Shown in pieces: positions 26,472 through 35,615 of a stretch of DNA of 64,000 nucleotides. Each line of letters opens with the position of its first letter. Position 1 is the stretch's first letter. A model generated the notes under the pieces. It worked only from the letters and a program-made list of their open reading frames with translations, searched no databases and had not been told where the DNA came from. Source of the stretch: an uncultured Lachnospiraceae bacterium (GTDB lineage Bacteria > Bacillota > Clostridia > Lachnospirales > Lachnospiraceae); assembly GCA_934351925.1 (NCBI GenBank), contig CAKRJT010000003.1, forward strand, positions 62,001-126,000, in the 5' to 3' direction. The position numbers and the translations under genes were made by a program.

Positions 26472-27069
26472 TCGCCTTAGTCGCAAGGCAGTTACGAAGC
26501 GAGAAAAATCTGGCATCTATCGGTCCTTCGTCAACCGTTATATCCATGGCAGCCGCTATATTGTTGATGAGCGCATCATCTATGTTCACCCTGATAAGAT
26601 TGAGATAGTTAATCTTGTCCTGATACGTCGGCGCGTCGAGGAACTCGAGCAGGCGCACGTCCACACCCTGTTCCTTCAAATCCTCATAGCTGTCTGCCTG
26701 TGTGGCGTTCTCCTCCATTTCGGGTGTAGCACTTACCTCATGCCGTGCATCTGCTGCCTTATCCCAATCTGCCGCATGAGCACTGTCATCACCCAATACC
26801 GCGCTTCCCGTGTCCGGCACACTTCCTCCCACATTCGCGAGCGTGTTCAGCAGCTCAAATCTGTACTTCTGCTTAACCTGCGGGTACTTCACATGGTCAA
26901 CCTCACCCACAAACATGTCATACGGGCGCACCCACACCTGCATGTCCCCATAAAGAGCCTGGTAAACCACATAATTCTCGTTCGTCTCGGAATGTCTTGC
27001 CACCGCAACTATCTGGTAGAGATTCCCCTTAAAATGTCTGTATATTTCTCCTGTTCTGACCTCTCTCAT
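26449..27069 (-). CDS. DUF1653 domain protein
   Basis: A 206-residue protein. The first 70 residues are a DUF1653 domain (GEIYRHFKGNLYQIVAVARH, VVYQALYGDMQVWVRPYDMF), a small beta-rich domain of unknown function often found alone. After a low-complexity acidic linker rich in Ala, Asp and Glu the last 60 residues (LRLLEFLDAPTYQDKINYLN and after) are helical; I do not recognise them. The stop codon lies in the first unit of a 22-base tandem duplication. Confidence 0.75.
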   Translation of the reverse strand: MREVRTGEIYRHFKGNLYQIVAVARHSETNENYVVYQALYGDMQVWVRPYDMFVGEVDHVKYPQVKQKYRFELLNTLANVGGSVPDTGSAVLGDDSAHAADWDKAADARHEVSATPEMEENATQADSYEDLKEQGVDVRLLEFLDAPTYQDKINYLNLIRVNIDDALINNIAAAMDITVDEGPIDARFFSLRNCLATKAKYECARR

Positions 27070-27194
27070 AAATGTGCCTCACTTCCTGATTATTGGCTCA
27101 TTGTATCATAAACCATCACCAAACTCAAGTACACTTTTATGGCAGCCATGCATATAATATATAAAATCATACCGCCGACGGAAGCAATCTCCCC

Positions 27195-28103
27195 ATGAAT
27201 ATAAAGAACAAAACCTACTGTGTCAACGATATATACAGGCTTGACAATATCCCCTACACCGGGCGCGGCTGCTGCGCGGCAATACTCGATACCGGTATAT
27301 ACCCGCACCCAGACCTTGCCGACCACATATCCTGCTTTCAGGACTTTGTAAACGGAAGAAAAAACGCCTACGATGATAACTCCCATGGCACACATGTAGC
27401 CGGAATCATCGCCGGCAACGGCTGTTCCAGCCAGGGCATATTAAAGGGCATGGCACCGGACTGCCGCATTATAGCCCTCAAAATTCTCGACAAAAAGGGC
27501 AACGGCGACAAAGCTTCCCTGTTAAGCGCCTGCCACTGGATACGGGACAACTACAGAAAATACGGCATCAACATAGTAAATATCTCAATCGGTTCCGACA
27601 CAGCCGACTGCAGCGAGGAGAAGGACGAGATTGCCGCGGTGATAAACCACCTGTGGGAGCTTGGGATATGTATTGTAGTGTCTGCCGGAAATTCAGGTCC
27701 CGGTCCCGGAACAATAACCTTTCCAGGAACCTGTGAAAGGGTGATAACCGTCGGCAGCGATGCCCTGCTCCTCTACTCAAACGAGGGCAGCGGTGCCAAA
27801 TCACACTCTGGAGAAGGTCCCACCAAATGCAATATAAATAAGCCCGACCTTCTGGCCCCTGGACATAATATAATAAGCTGCCACAACCGCTACAACGGCT
27901 ACACAGTAAAAAGCGGCACCTCCATGTCAACCCCCGTGGTATCGGGTGCCATCGCGCTGTACCTCGAAAAGTATCCTTGGGCTTCAAACGATATTGTTAA
28001 ACAGAATATAAAGCTTAGCGCCGCAGATGTAGGACTTGGCAGAAACCGTCAAGGTGCCGGTCTGCTGAATGTAAAGCATTTTCTTGAACAAAAACCCCTG
28101 TGA
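27195..28103 (+). CDS. S8 family subtilisin-like serine protease, apparently intracellular
   Basis: A 302-residue subtilase with the complete triad: Asp in CCAAILDTGIYPHPDL, His in DDNSHGTHVAGIIAGNG and Ser in KSGTSMSTPVVSGAIALY; the oxyanion Asn is in VSAGNSGPGPG. There is no signal peptide and only a very short N-terminal part before the domain, so it looks like an intracellular subtilisin without a long propeptide. Its substrate is unknown. The stop codon is inside the terminator stem at 28091-28135. The gene diverges from the DUF1653 gene. Confidence 0.9.
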   Translation: MNIKNKTYCVNDIYRLDNIPYTGRGCCAAILDTGIYPHPDLADHISCFQDFVNGRKNAYDDNSHGTHVAGIIAGNGCSSQGILKGMAPDCRIIALKILDKKGNGDKASLLSACHWIRDNYRKYGINIVNISIGSDTADCSEEKDEIAAVINHLWELGICIVVSAGNSGPGPGTITFPGTCERVITVGSDALLLYSNEGSGAKSHSGEGPTKCNINKPDLLAPGHNIISCHNRYNGYTVKSGTSMSTPVVSGAIALYLEKYPWASNDIVKQNIKLSAADVGLGRNRQGAGLLNVKHFLEQKPL

Positions 28104-28135
28104 GACGGATTTCCCATTCCGTCCCACAGGGGTTT
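28091..28135. terminator. Bidirectional terminator after the subtilase gene
   Basis: A long stem, AAAACCCCTGTGAGACGGA facing TCCGTCCCACAGGGGTTT, overlapping the stop codon of the subtilase; TTTTTG follows on the minus strand, so it also ends the DUF885 unit. Confidence 0.85.
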
Positions 28136-28171
28136 CCAGCACATTATTTTTTTCAATAGATATATGTAAGC

Positions 28172-29947
28172 TTATTTTCCCTTCTTTGAGGAGATATAGT
28201 TGTTAAGTTCGTCCTCCATGATCTCGAAGGAAACTATACCCGTGTCAAGTATGAGCTGATGATATTCCTTAGCATCGAAACTGTCACCGAGCTTTCTTTG
28301 CGCCTTATCACGAAGCTTTATCATCTTGATATGTCCTACGGTGTACGGGAGCAATATTCCCGGATCAGATATTACCGACTCGTACATAGCCTCTGCCATG
28401 CTGTCTACATCGTTCACATAGTCGGAAAGATAATCAGAAATCTCATCAATTCCCCACCCCTCATAATTTACACCGAGGTCAATTCTCGACTGGAGAATGT
28501 AGCCAAGCATGCCGTCGAGCACACACATCTGCGAGAGCTCCTCGCTGCAGCCCAACATTCTGTAAGATCTGTCGGACGCATACTGTGCATAGCCCTCCGT
28601 AAATCCGATAAAGTCAACCATCTTCACAGCATCAGGAATATCAGCATTATTGTAAACGCTCGTAAACTGGTAGAGATGTCCCGGGAAGCCCTCATGTGCG
28701 AGCGTCGTGTACAGCCCAACATCATCTCCCTCCACAGCCGAACCGTTCACCTTGATGGAATTGTAATCAAGCTGGTCGAGACGCGCTGTAAGGTAATATG
28801 CAACCGTTCCCTCAACCTCTGTAGCCTTGCTCTGATACTGTACCACGAAATCCTTCGTAAATGGCTCAGGAAACTCACTTGTGCAGTTATCCGCAAGGTA
28901 CTCAAGCATCTCCTTAGGGTCAGTCATACCCGTGCTAAGGTTCATCTCCTGGTCAAGCAGTGTCGTGTCCGAGTAGTAAAGCGCCGCATACTCCGTGAAC
29001 AGGCTCTCAAGCTCGGAATCTAAAAGCTTTATAACCTTCTCAGGTGTCATCTGTGTCGAGGTCTTATCATGCACGATGGCAGTATATAAATCCGTTCCGC
29101 CTTCCATATAGCAGAGTCCCTTATCGTTGGTCTCACCCTGCATAAGCTCAGACAGCACTGAAATTACATCCTCGTAGGCTGCATTGTAATACTCCTCAAC
29201 ATACTGCTCATTCGTCGTAATGTACTCTTTTTTCTTCGTATCATCAATGTCTAGCTCAGCTATCTTCTCCTCAAAGGAAGCTATAAGAGGATTAACCTCC
29301 TCATCAAGATACTTGTTGCACATGTCTATATTGTCCTGTGCACAGAAGGAGGCCATGAACTTTCCATCCTCAGCCTGCTTTCTTGTGAAATCGAGCACCT
29401 GACCGACATATCTTCTCGTATCCTTTAGCAGATCAAGATACTCCTTAACGTCCTGCTCATCATCAAAGACATACTCGATGAAGTTCGTAGGAAGATTTGC
29501 AATAAGTCCCGAATTGCTTCCGAACATATTCTGAAGCATATAAAGACCATCGTACTCGTCCTGCTGCTCATAGTATGCCTTGAGGGTTCTAAGCGAGAGC
29601 TGCTGCCTCTCGGTAAGAAGCTCCGGATTGAAGCCGTTCAGCTTCTCTATGGTCTTGTCAAGCTCCTTCTCGCCTTCCTCAATCTGTTCTATCGTGAAGT
29701 CGCCAAGTGTATAGTCCTTCACCTCAATGCCGTACTTCTCAGGATCGGCGAATTTATAGTGCACCGAAAGCACATCATCGCCAACCATATCCTTGAACAG
29801 CTCATCACAGTACTCATCGAACTGTCTCTGCTCCCTCTGTTCCTTTGTCTCGGCGTCACAGCCTAAAAGTGACACTGTCATGGCTCCCGCAAGAACCACT
29901 GCCAGCGCTCTTCTGAGAATGTTGCCCGGAACCGCTCTCTTGCTCAT
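28172..29947 (-). CDS. DUF885 family lipoprotein, probable zinc metallopeptidase
   Basis: A 591-residue protein with a lipoprotein signal (LAVVLAGAMTVSLLGC, lipid-modified Cys near residue 29), so it is anchored on the outer face of the membrane. The rest is a DUF885 domain with the HEGFPGH zinc-binding motif near residue 415 and the second-shell FTEGYAQYA motif, a gluzincin-like arrangement (HExxxH plus E). The family is thought to be peptidases. It follows a CobW-like GTPase by 15 bases, so a zinc enzyme lies downstream of two metallochaperone-type GTPases, which is suggestive. Confidence 0.82.
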   Translation of the reverse strand: MSKRAVPGNILRRALAVVLAGAMTVSLLGCDAETKEQREQRQFDEYCDELFKDMVGDDVLSVHYKFADPEKYGIEVKDYTLGDFTIEQIEEGEKELDKTIEKLNGFNPELLTERQQLSLRTLKAYYEQQDEYDGLYMLQNMFGSNSGLIANLPTNFIEYVFDDEQDVKEYLDLLKDTRRYVGQVLDFTRKQAEDGKFMASFCAQDNIDMCNKYLDEEVNPLIASFEEKIAELDIDDTKKKEYITTNEQYVEEYYNAAYEDVISVLSELMQGETNDKGLCYMEGGTDLYTAIVHDKTSTQMTPEKVIKLLDSELESLFTEYAALYYSDTTLLDQEMNLSTGMTDPKEMLEYLADNCTSEFPEPFTKDFVVQYQSKATEVEGTVAYYLTARLDQLDYNSIKVNGSAVEGDDVGLYTTLAHEGFPGHLYQFTSVYNNADIPDAVKMVDFIGFTEGYAQYASDRSYRMLGCSEELSQMCVLDGMLGYILQSRIDLGVNYEGWGIDEISDYLSDYVNDVDSMAEAMYESVISDPGILLPYTVGHIKMIKLRDKAQRKLGDSFDAKEYHQLILDTGIVSFEIMEDELNNYISSKKGK

Positions 29948-29962
29948 GGAAAATCCTCCCTA

Positions 29963-30922
29963 TTAATTAAAGTATACTATATCATCCGCCGGCTTCTCTG
30001 CAGGCTGTATATCCGTCGCATAAAGAACAACGCCTTTTCCCTTATACTCCATCTGATACTCGACATTTACCTTCGCTGTAAGCATGACAAAATCCCTGTC
30101 CTTGAATGTCTTTAACTGCTCTGCCGTGTTCTTGTCGCACTTGCACTTATAACCGATAAAGCGAATATCATCGGCACAGCAGGTCATCGCAAAACGTCCC
30201 GGAACAAAATTATCCTTAAACAGCGACTTCGGTCTGTACACAACCGCCTTCATCTTCATGGTCTTGCCCTTGTACTTGTCGGGGTTATCCATAGCGTCAA
30301 CATACCATATACCGAAATCCTCGTCGGCAACCTCGACAACGTCCTTGCTCAAGTCAAACGGAAGTATCTCCTCGACCTCATTTGAGCTTCCGTCGGAGGA
30401 CTCGAAGTATACCTGTGTTCTTCCGTTTACCACCTTGACACTTCTTCTATAGCCCGCGCGGTTGGTATCCTTGACGCATCTGTTGAAGATGACCATATCC
30501 GAAAGCTTGAACTTCTCCATCATAATGGACTTCATATCGTTGTTAGCCATATGCATGTCAAACGTGGACGCATCTACAAGCGTGATAACCTGAGCCATCA
30601 CAAAGAAGGTCGGAAGCTCATTTTCAAGGAAGTTCTTCATGTTCCACATGCCGTTAAATTCTATGAATATACGAAGCGGCTTATGCTTATCGCAGAGCTT
30701 TTTTAAGTTGTCCTTGTTAAGCTCCGACTCATCCTCAATATACTCTATAGCAACATTGAGCGGTGCAAGCTGCTTCTCGTCATACTCCTCCATGCCCTCC
30801 TCACAGGCGATGAGAAGTGTCTTGTCTCCGTCGGCAAAATCCTCGCTCTTTAACGCATCGTCGATAAACAGCGTCTTGCCGCTCTCCAAAAAACCATTAA
30901 CCAAATATACAGGTACTTCCAT
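29963..30922 (-). CDS. CobW-like P-loop GTPase fused to a YcgQ/TIGR03943-type C-terminal domain
   Basis: A 319-residue protein. Residues 1-190 are a P-loop NTPase of the CobW/HypB group (VYLVNGFLESGKT, VMAQVITLVDASTFD, VIFNRCVKDTNRAG). The last 120 residues (AVVYRPKSLFKDNFVPGRFA, then MTCCADDIRFIGYKCK) match the C-terminal domain of YcgQ (TIGR03943), with a conserved CC pair. In Bacillus ycgQ sits beside the permease-like ycgR, and that family is tied to zinc homeostasis. The fusion with a GTPase and the neighbouring His-rich CobW gene indicate metal delivery; the metal is not certain. The cysteine zinc motif CxCC of CobW (here CEEGMEEYD) is lacking. Confidence 0.72.
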   Translation of the reverse strand: MEVPVYLVNGFLESGKTLFIDDALKSEDFADGDKTLLIACEEGMEEYDEKQLAPLNVAIEYIEDESELNKDNLKKLCDKHKPLRIFIEFNGMWNMKNFLENELPTFFVMAQVITLVDASTFDMHMANNDMKSIMMEKFKLSDMVIFNRCVKDTNRAGYRRSVKVVNGRTQVYFESSDGSSNEVEEILPFDLSKDVVEVADEDFGIWYVDAMDNPDKYKGKTMKMKAVVYRPKSLFKDNFVPGRFAMTCCADDIRFIGYKCKCDKNTAEQLKTFKDRDFVMLTAKVNVEYQMEYKGKGVVLYATDIQPAEKPADDIVYFN

Positions 30923-30946
30923 TACATCTTTCCTTTCATGCCGGTT

Positions 30947-32143
30947 TTATGCAAGCTTGAAAAGCTTTTCAAGCTTCTCCTCATTTAAGTTCTGGCCGAT
31001 TACACAGATTCTTCCCGTATAGTCAGCTCCGCCGTCACGGATTTCATACTCCTCCGGTACGGCATCAAAGTAAATCCACTTGCCGTCAGCACCGCTTACC
31101 ATGCCCTTGGCTCTGAGAATTATACCGAACTCTGACTTCTCCGTGAGCTTGACAAGGATGTCCTCAATCTCCTCCTTAGTGTATACATGAGGAGTCTCCT
31201 TGCCCCAGCTTGTGAATATATCATCTGCATGATGGTGGTGATGGTGTCCACAGCCGCAGCTGCACTCCTCTCCATCCTCGTGATGGTGATGATGCTCATG
31301 CTCATCCTCGTCATCATCATCGTCGTGGTGGTGATGTCCGCAGCCGCACTTCTCTCCATCCTCGTGATGGTGATGGTGATGCTCATGCTCATCCTCGTCA
31401 TCATCGTCGTGATGGTGATGTCCGCAGCCACACTCCTCTCCATCCTCGTGATGGTGATGATGCTCATGCTCATCCTCGTCATCATCATCGTCGTGATGAT
31501 GCTCTGCCGAATGTTCAAGTGCCTCTTTTAAAAGTTCATCCATAAGTGACTTCTTCTCAAGTGCTGAGAGTATCTGCTCACCGTTTAACTCGTCCCAAGG
31601 TGTTGTGATGATTGCAGCGTCAGCGTTCTTGTCGCGGATAAGCGCAACGCTCGCCTCAAGCCTGGCAGCGTCCATGTTCTGTGTTCTTGAAAGGACAATC
31701 GTGCCCGCATGCTCAATCTGGTCATTGTAAAACTCACCGAAGTTCTTCATATACATCTTAGCCTTAGTTGCATCTGCTACAGTGAGGAAACAGTCAAGCT
31801 CAAGACCTGCCTCGTCCTTAACCTTCTCAACGGCAGCCACAACGTCTGAGAGCTTGCCTACACCTGAAGGCTCAATGATAATTCTGTCAGGAGCGTACTC
31901 CTTGGATACCTTAATAAGTGCCTTTCCGAAATCTCCAACAAGTGAGCAGCAGATACAGCCTGAATTCATCTCAGTAATCTGAATACCTGCGTCCTTTAAA
32001 AAGCCTCCGTCGATACCAATTTCACCAAACTCGTTCTCTATTAACACTACCTTCTGTCCTGCATAAACCTGCTCTAAGAGCTTCTTGATGAAGGTTGTCT
32101 TGCCAGCGCCTAAAAATCCTGAAATAATTGTTACCTTTGCCAT
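30947..32143 (-). CDS. CobW/COG0523 metallochaperone GTPase with a His-rich tandem repeat
   Basis: About 398 residues. GTPase domain: TIISGFLGAGKTTFIKKLL (P-loop), the metal motif SGCICCSL near residue 65, EPSGVGKLSDV and a guanine-specificity loop replaced by SRTQNMD. A metal-binding insert follows at about residues 213-306, built from three units of EDGEECGCGHHHHDDDDEDE type, and a C-terminal CobW_C domain (GIILRAKGMV, WIYFDAVPEEYEIR) closes the protein. Such His-rich COG0523 proteins carry zinc or nickel. The ATG at 32143 has GGAGG nine bases upstream. First gene of a three-gene unit; promoter and possible operator just upstream. Confidence 0.88.
   Translation of the reverse strand: MAKVTIISGFLGAGKTTFIKKLLEQVYAGQKVVLIENEFGEIGIDGGFLKDAGIQITEMNSGCICCSLVGDFGKALIKVSKEYAPDRIIIEPSGVGKLSDVVAAVEKVKDEAGLELDCFLTVADATKAKMYMKNFGEFYNDQIEHAGTIVLSRTQNMDAARLEASVALIRDKNADAAIITTPWDELNGEQILSALEKKSLMDELLKEALEHSAEHHHDDDDDEDEHEHHHHHEDGEECGCGHHHHDDDDEDEHEHHHHHHEDGEKCGCGHHHHDDDDDEDEHEHHHHHEDGEECSCGCGHHHHHHADDIFTSWGKETPHVYTKEEIEDILVKLTEKSEFGIILRAKGMVSGADGKWIYFDAVPEEYEIRDGGADYTGRICVIGQNLNEEKLEKLFKLA
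31217..31507 (-). repeat. Coding tandem repeat (period about 84-87 bp)
   Basis: Three near-identical units encode the His/Asp/Glu-rich metal-binding insert of the CobW protein; the phrase GCTCATGCTCATCCTCGTCA recurs near 31293, 31380 and 31463. Such repeats can expand or contract by slippage. Confidence 0.9.
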
Positions 32144-32194
32144 TTTACTTACCTCCATAAAATGATAATAATTGTAATCTTTCGACAACTCGCT

Positions 32195-32223
32195 ATTATA
32201 GCACCAGTCTCCGATAAATGCAA
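32195..32223 (-). promoter_or_regulatory. Promoter of the CobW-like operon
   Basis: On the minus strand TTGCAT (32223-32218) and TATAAT (32200-32195), 17 bases apart, 52 bases before the CobW start. Confidence 0.7.
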
Positions 32224-32226
32224 ATA

Positions 32227-32241
32227 TGAAATTCAGTTTCA
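32227..32241. promoter_or_regulatory. Imperfect palindrome next to the CobW promoter (possible metalloregulator site)
   Basis: TGAAATTCAGTTTCA, with arms TGAAA and TTTCA, ends three bases upstream of the -35 box. Position and AT-rich dyad form fit a Fur-family (Zur) operator, but no consensus match can be claimed. Confidence 0.3.
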
Positions 32242-32459
32242 AATTCGAAAATCTTTATTAATTGCAAAAACAACTTCCTTATTTGCAGAAAATATAGTAT
32301 AATTAAAAAATATAGTACATACCTTTCATGCAATGTACATTCGATTATTGTCAACTGTTAAAAGCCATACAAAAAATCACAATATATATTGGCTGTAAAC
32401 AATTACAATTATTCAACTTTTTCCTTGATTAAACATTTACATAATTATGGAGGATTATT

Positions 32460-33392
32460 ATGGCTAACAAGAAGATTGTAGTCGCCCTCGGGCGCAATGC
32501 CTTCGGTGAAACTTTCCCGGAGCAGAAGGAGAATGTAGGCAAGGCAGCAAGAGCTATCGCAGACCTTGTTGAGATGAAGTACGATATCGTTATCACACAC
32601 AGTAACGGTCCTCAGGTCGGCATGATACAGACAGCCATGACCGAGTTCGCACGTCTTGACCACCGCTACACGGTTGCACCTATGTCGCTGTGCGGTGCGA
32701 TGAGCCAGGGCTACATCGGCTACGATTTACAGAATGCCATCCGCACGGAGCTTTTAAACCGCGGAATATACAAGACGGTCTCCACCATCATCACACAGGT
32801 TAAGGTTGACCCGTTCGACCCTGCATTCTCGAACCCTACAAAGATAATCGGCAGATACATGACCAAGGAGGAGGCTGAGGCCGAGGAAGCCAAGGGAAAT
32901 TATGTTGTCGAGGAGCCTGAAGGCTACAGAAGAATAATTGCAGCCCCGAAACCTATGGATATCTACGAGATAGATGCCGTGAACACGCTTCTTGACGCAC
33001 ACCAGATTGTCATCGCTGCGGGCGGCGGCGGTATTCCGGTACTTGAACAGCGCACCAAGCTCAAGGGAGCCAGCGCTATCATCGAGAAAGACTATGTTGC
33101 GGCGCGTCTTGCAGAATTGACGGAGGCGGACACGCTTCTCTTCCTCACCGTATATGACAAGCTCACTGTCAATGCCGGGACGCCTGATGAGCACTCCTTT
33201 GACAATGTGACGGTAACAGACCTGAAGCCTTATGCCACAACCGGCGACTTCGGACCGATAACCACTCTTCCTAAGGTGAACGCAGCCATCGAGTTTGTCG
33301 AAGCCGGAACAGGACGAAAGGCCGTGATTGCCAACCTCGAACACGCTAAAGATGCTCTCCTCGGAAAGTGCGGAACGACAATCACCAGATAA
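32460..33392 (+). CDS. arcC: Carbamate kinase
   Basis: A 310-residue amino acid kinase of usual length: KIVVALGRNAFG at the N-terminus, THSNGPQVGMI, PMSLCGAMSQGYIGYDLQ, IAAGGGGIPV and the C-terminal GRKAVIANLEHAKDALLGKCGTTI. It makes ATP and carbamate from carbamoyl phosphate and ADP, usually the last step of arginine, agmatine or purine fermentation. No arginine deiminase or carbamoyltransferase gene is in this window, so its source of carbamoyl phosphate is encoded elsewhere. GGAGG lies before the start. A terminator follows. Confidence 0.94.
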   Translation: MANKKIVVALGRNAFGETFPEQKENVGKAARAIADLVEMKYDIVITHSNGPQVGMIQTAMTEFARLDHRYTVAPMSLCGAMSQGYIGYDLQNAIRTELLNRGIYKTVSTIITQVKVDPFDPAFSNPTKIIGRYMTKEEAEAEEAKGNYVVEEPEGYRRIIAAPKPMDIYEIDAVNTLLDAHQIVIAAGGGGIPVLEQRTKLKGASAIIEKDYVAARLAELTEADTLLFLTVYDKLTVNAGTPDEHSFDNVTVTDLKPYATTGDFGPITTLPKVNAAIEFVEAGTGRKAVIANLEHAKDALLGKCGTTITR

Positions 33393-33476
33393 AATTCACC
33401 TGCTATTGCATACTACGTTCGCAATATGCCAAAAGCATATATCTTGATTAATTGAATATTTTAGTTAATCAACACA

Positions 33477-33523
33477 AAATCCGGATTGCAGGATATCCGA
33501 TATTCCCGCAACCCGGATTTTTA
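33477..33523. terminator. Bidirectional terminator between arcC and fbp
   Basis: AAAATCCGGATTGC faces GCAACCCGGATTTTT with T runs on both strands, between two converging genes. Confidence 0.8.
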
Positions 33524-33561
33524 TTTCATTTTTATGTTTATTACTGTATATATTTCCCTGT

Positions 33562-35526
33562 TTATTTCCCCTCAGGTATAAGTCCCTCGTAATATGCATT
33601 CAAAAGAGCTTCCAGCTCCCTTATGTTTTCCTCCAACTGCTTTCCGATATCGGTGTCTGCGACCAGACGGCGCGCCGCCATGTTCTCTACCACCACAGTC
33701 TCGGAATGTATGTCGCTCTCCTTTAGTATGGCTGCCTCAACCGTCTCGAACGGTTCATGTGACACAAGTCTCAGGCCGTAGGAATTGTAGGTGAGCGTGT
33801 AACCGGCAATTCCGGTCTTAGACTGGTATGCCTTAGAAAATCCGCCATCTATTATAAGCACACGTCCGTGGCATCTTACAGGGCTCTCACCCTTCTTAAT
33901 CTCGACAGGCATATGACCGTTTATTATATGTGCACACGCAGGGTCAAGGTGAAAATCCTCGCATATCTTATCAACTATCTCGTCCTTATCTATGAGCTGG
34001 TAGTAGAAATCCTTCTTCTCGCTCTGCACCTCCTTGTCCTTCAAAAAATACCTCTCAAAGGTCGCCATCTTCTCTTTTCCATACACCGGCGAGTTCTCAT
34101 TCGACCAGATAAACCACATTATATCCTGCCCGAACGCCTTCTCCTCGTGATGCTCCGCATCATCCTTCGCAAAATACCCCTTGCGCGCCCAGTACTCCAG
34201 TATATCATACAGACCCTTTCCGGAGAACTTCTTGCCACCGATATTAACCTTCCGAAAGCTTCCGTCCTCATTTAGCGGTATGCAGCCGTGGAAGAGCAGA
34301 TTCCCGTTGTATACCTTATAGAGACTTCCATTCGCAAAGAGAAATCTGACATGCTGCTGAAGCTTGCCACAGCTCATAAACGCCACACGCAGCCTGTCCA
34401 TTATAGCTTTCTCCTCCTCGGAGAGCGCATAAGGATCCTCCGGATTTATTGTAGGGAAATTGGTATCACTTAACACATATTTCCTGCGCCCGATAGTGAC
34501 CGTGCCCTCCTCCAAGTCCATCTTGTCCAAAAGCAGCCTCTTGTCCATAAGGAAATCGGGATGTTCCTTTATAATCTGACCCTCAAGCTTAAACTGTATA
34601 ACAGCTATTGCCTTGTGCATGCGCTTGTCAAGCTCAAGATCATTCTCGTTGTAGTCGTCCTTGGCATAAGTTATGTCAAAGCAGCCGCACGGGTCATTTT
34701 TATATACCTCCATCGCAAAACGCGCAAGCGGAATAAGATTAATTCCGTAGCCCTCCTCGAGAACATTGAGATTGCCGTACTTTGCCGACAGCCTTATTAC
34801 ATTTGCAATACATGCAGTGTGACCGCTCGCGGCTCCCATCCATACGATATCATGATTTCCCCACTGTATGTCCACAGAGTGATAATCAAGTAATGTATCC
34901 ATTATAATATGCGCTCCCGGTCCTCTGTCGAAGATATCACCAACAATATGAAGATGGTCAATGACAAGGCGCTGTATAAGCTGTGACAGTGCAATAATGA
35001 AAGCGTCCGCCCTTCCAATCCTTATTATCGTATTTATAATTGAATTGTAGTACGCCTCCTTGTCCGTTACCTCAGTCTTTTCGTGAATGAGCTCCTCAAT
35101 GATGTAGGCAAATTCCTTCGGCATGGCTTTTCTTACCTTAGAACTTGTGTACTTCGAGGTCACTCGGCGCAGTATCTTTATAAGCCTGTGAAGCGTAATC
35201 TTGTAAAAATCTTCAGGGTTATCCTCCTCTGACAATATTACATCAAGTTTCTGCTCAGGATAATATATGAGTGTCGCAAGGCTCTTTTTGTCCTTGCTGC
35301 TTAGGGTATTTCCGAACTCCTCATCAATCTTACGCCTTACGGAACCCGAGCCGTTCTTTAGCACATGCCGGAACTGCTCATACTCACCGTGAATATCCGT
35401 AAGGAAATGCTCTGTTCCCTTAGGAAGATTCATAATCGCCTGAAGATTTATAATCTCCGTAGATGCGGCAGCTATGGTAGGATAAGATCTCGCCACGCTC
35501 CGCAGATATCTCAAATCATATTCCAT
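33562..35526 (-). CDS. fbp: Fructose-1,6-bisphosphatase class III
   Basis: A 654-residue protein of the class III (Firmicutes) type. Metal-binding phosphoesterase motifs are FLTDIHGEYEQF near residue 43, HIVGDIFDRGPGAH near 193, DIQWGNHDIVWMGA near 217, and INGHMPVEIKKGE near 535. It converts fructose 1,6-bisphosphate into fructose 6-phosphate in gluconeogenesis, in keeping with pckA in the same window. GGAGG lies before the ATG. The leader holds a strong nested hairpin (35541-35615). Confidence 0.95.
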   Translation of the reverse strand: MEYDLRYLRSVARSYPTIAAASTEIINLQAIMNLPKGTEHFLTDIHGEYEQFRHVLKNGSGSVRRKIDEEFGNTLSSKDKKSLATLIYYPEQKLDVILSEEDNPEDFYKITLHRLIKILRRVTSKYTSSKVRKAMPKEFAYIIEELIHEKTEVTDKEAYYNSIINTIIRIGRADAFIIALSQLIQRLVIDHLHIVGDIFDRGPGAHIIMDTLLDYHSVDIQWGNHDIVWMGAASGHTACIANVIRLSAKYGNLNVLEEGYGINLIPLARFAMEVYKNDPCGCFDITYAKDDYNENDLELDKRMHKAIAVIQFKLEGQIIKEHPDFLMDKRLLLDKMDLEEGTVTIGRRKYVLSDTNFPTINPEDPYALSEEEKAIMDRLRVAFMSCGKLQQHVRFLFANGSLYKVYNGNLLFHGCIPLNEDGSFRKVNIGGKKFSGKGLYDILEYWARKGYFAKDDAEHHEEKAFGQDIMWFIWSNENSPVYGKEKMATFERYFLKDKEVQSEKKDFYYQLIDKDEIVDKICEDFHLDPACAHIINGHMPVEIKKGESPVRCHGRVLIIDGGFSKAYQSKTGIAGYTLTYNSYGLRLVSHEPFETVEAAILKESDIHSETVVVENMAARRLVADTDIGKQLEENIRELEALLNAYYEGLIPEGK

Positions 35527-35540
35527 AATTGTCCTCCTGC

Positions 35541-35615
35541 AGTACTGCCACTAATAAGTAGTTTGAAAATCTTATTTTCAAACTTGTCCTCCATGCCACC
35601 GGCTTGGCAGTGACT
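35541..35615 (-). promoter_or_regulatory. Nested stem-loop in the fbp leader
   Basis: An outer stem AGTACTGCCA/TGGCAGTGACT (one bulge) encloses a perfect ten-pair hairpin GTTTGAAAAT-CTT-ATTTTCAAAC. It fills the whole space between the GDPD stop codon and the fbp ribosome binding site. No T run follows, so it looks like an mRNA stability or processing element rather than a terminator. Confidence 0.5.

Noticed and set aside
31217..31507. Tandem units looking like a short repeat array (CRISPR)
   Set aside because: Units lie in frame inside a gene, have no spacers of unique sequence and encode the metal-binding insert.
31187..31531. Long frames opposite the His-rich CobW region
   Set aside because: They are products of the GAT/CAT-rich repeat DNA; the CobW frame carries full family motifs on both sides.
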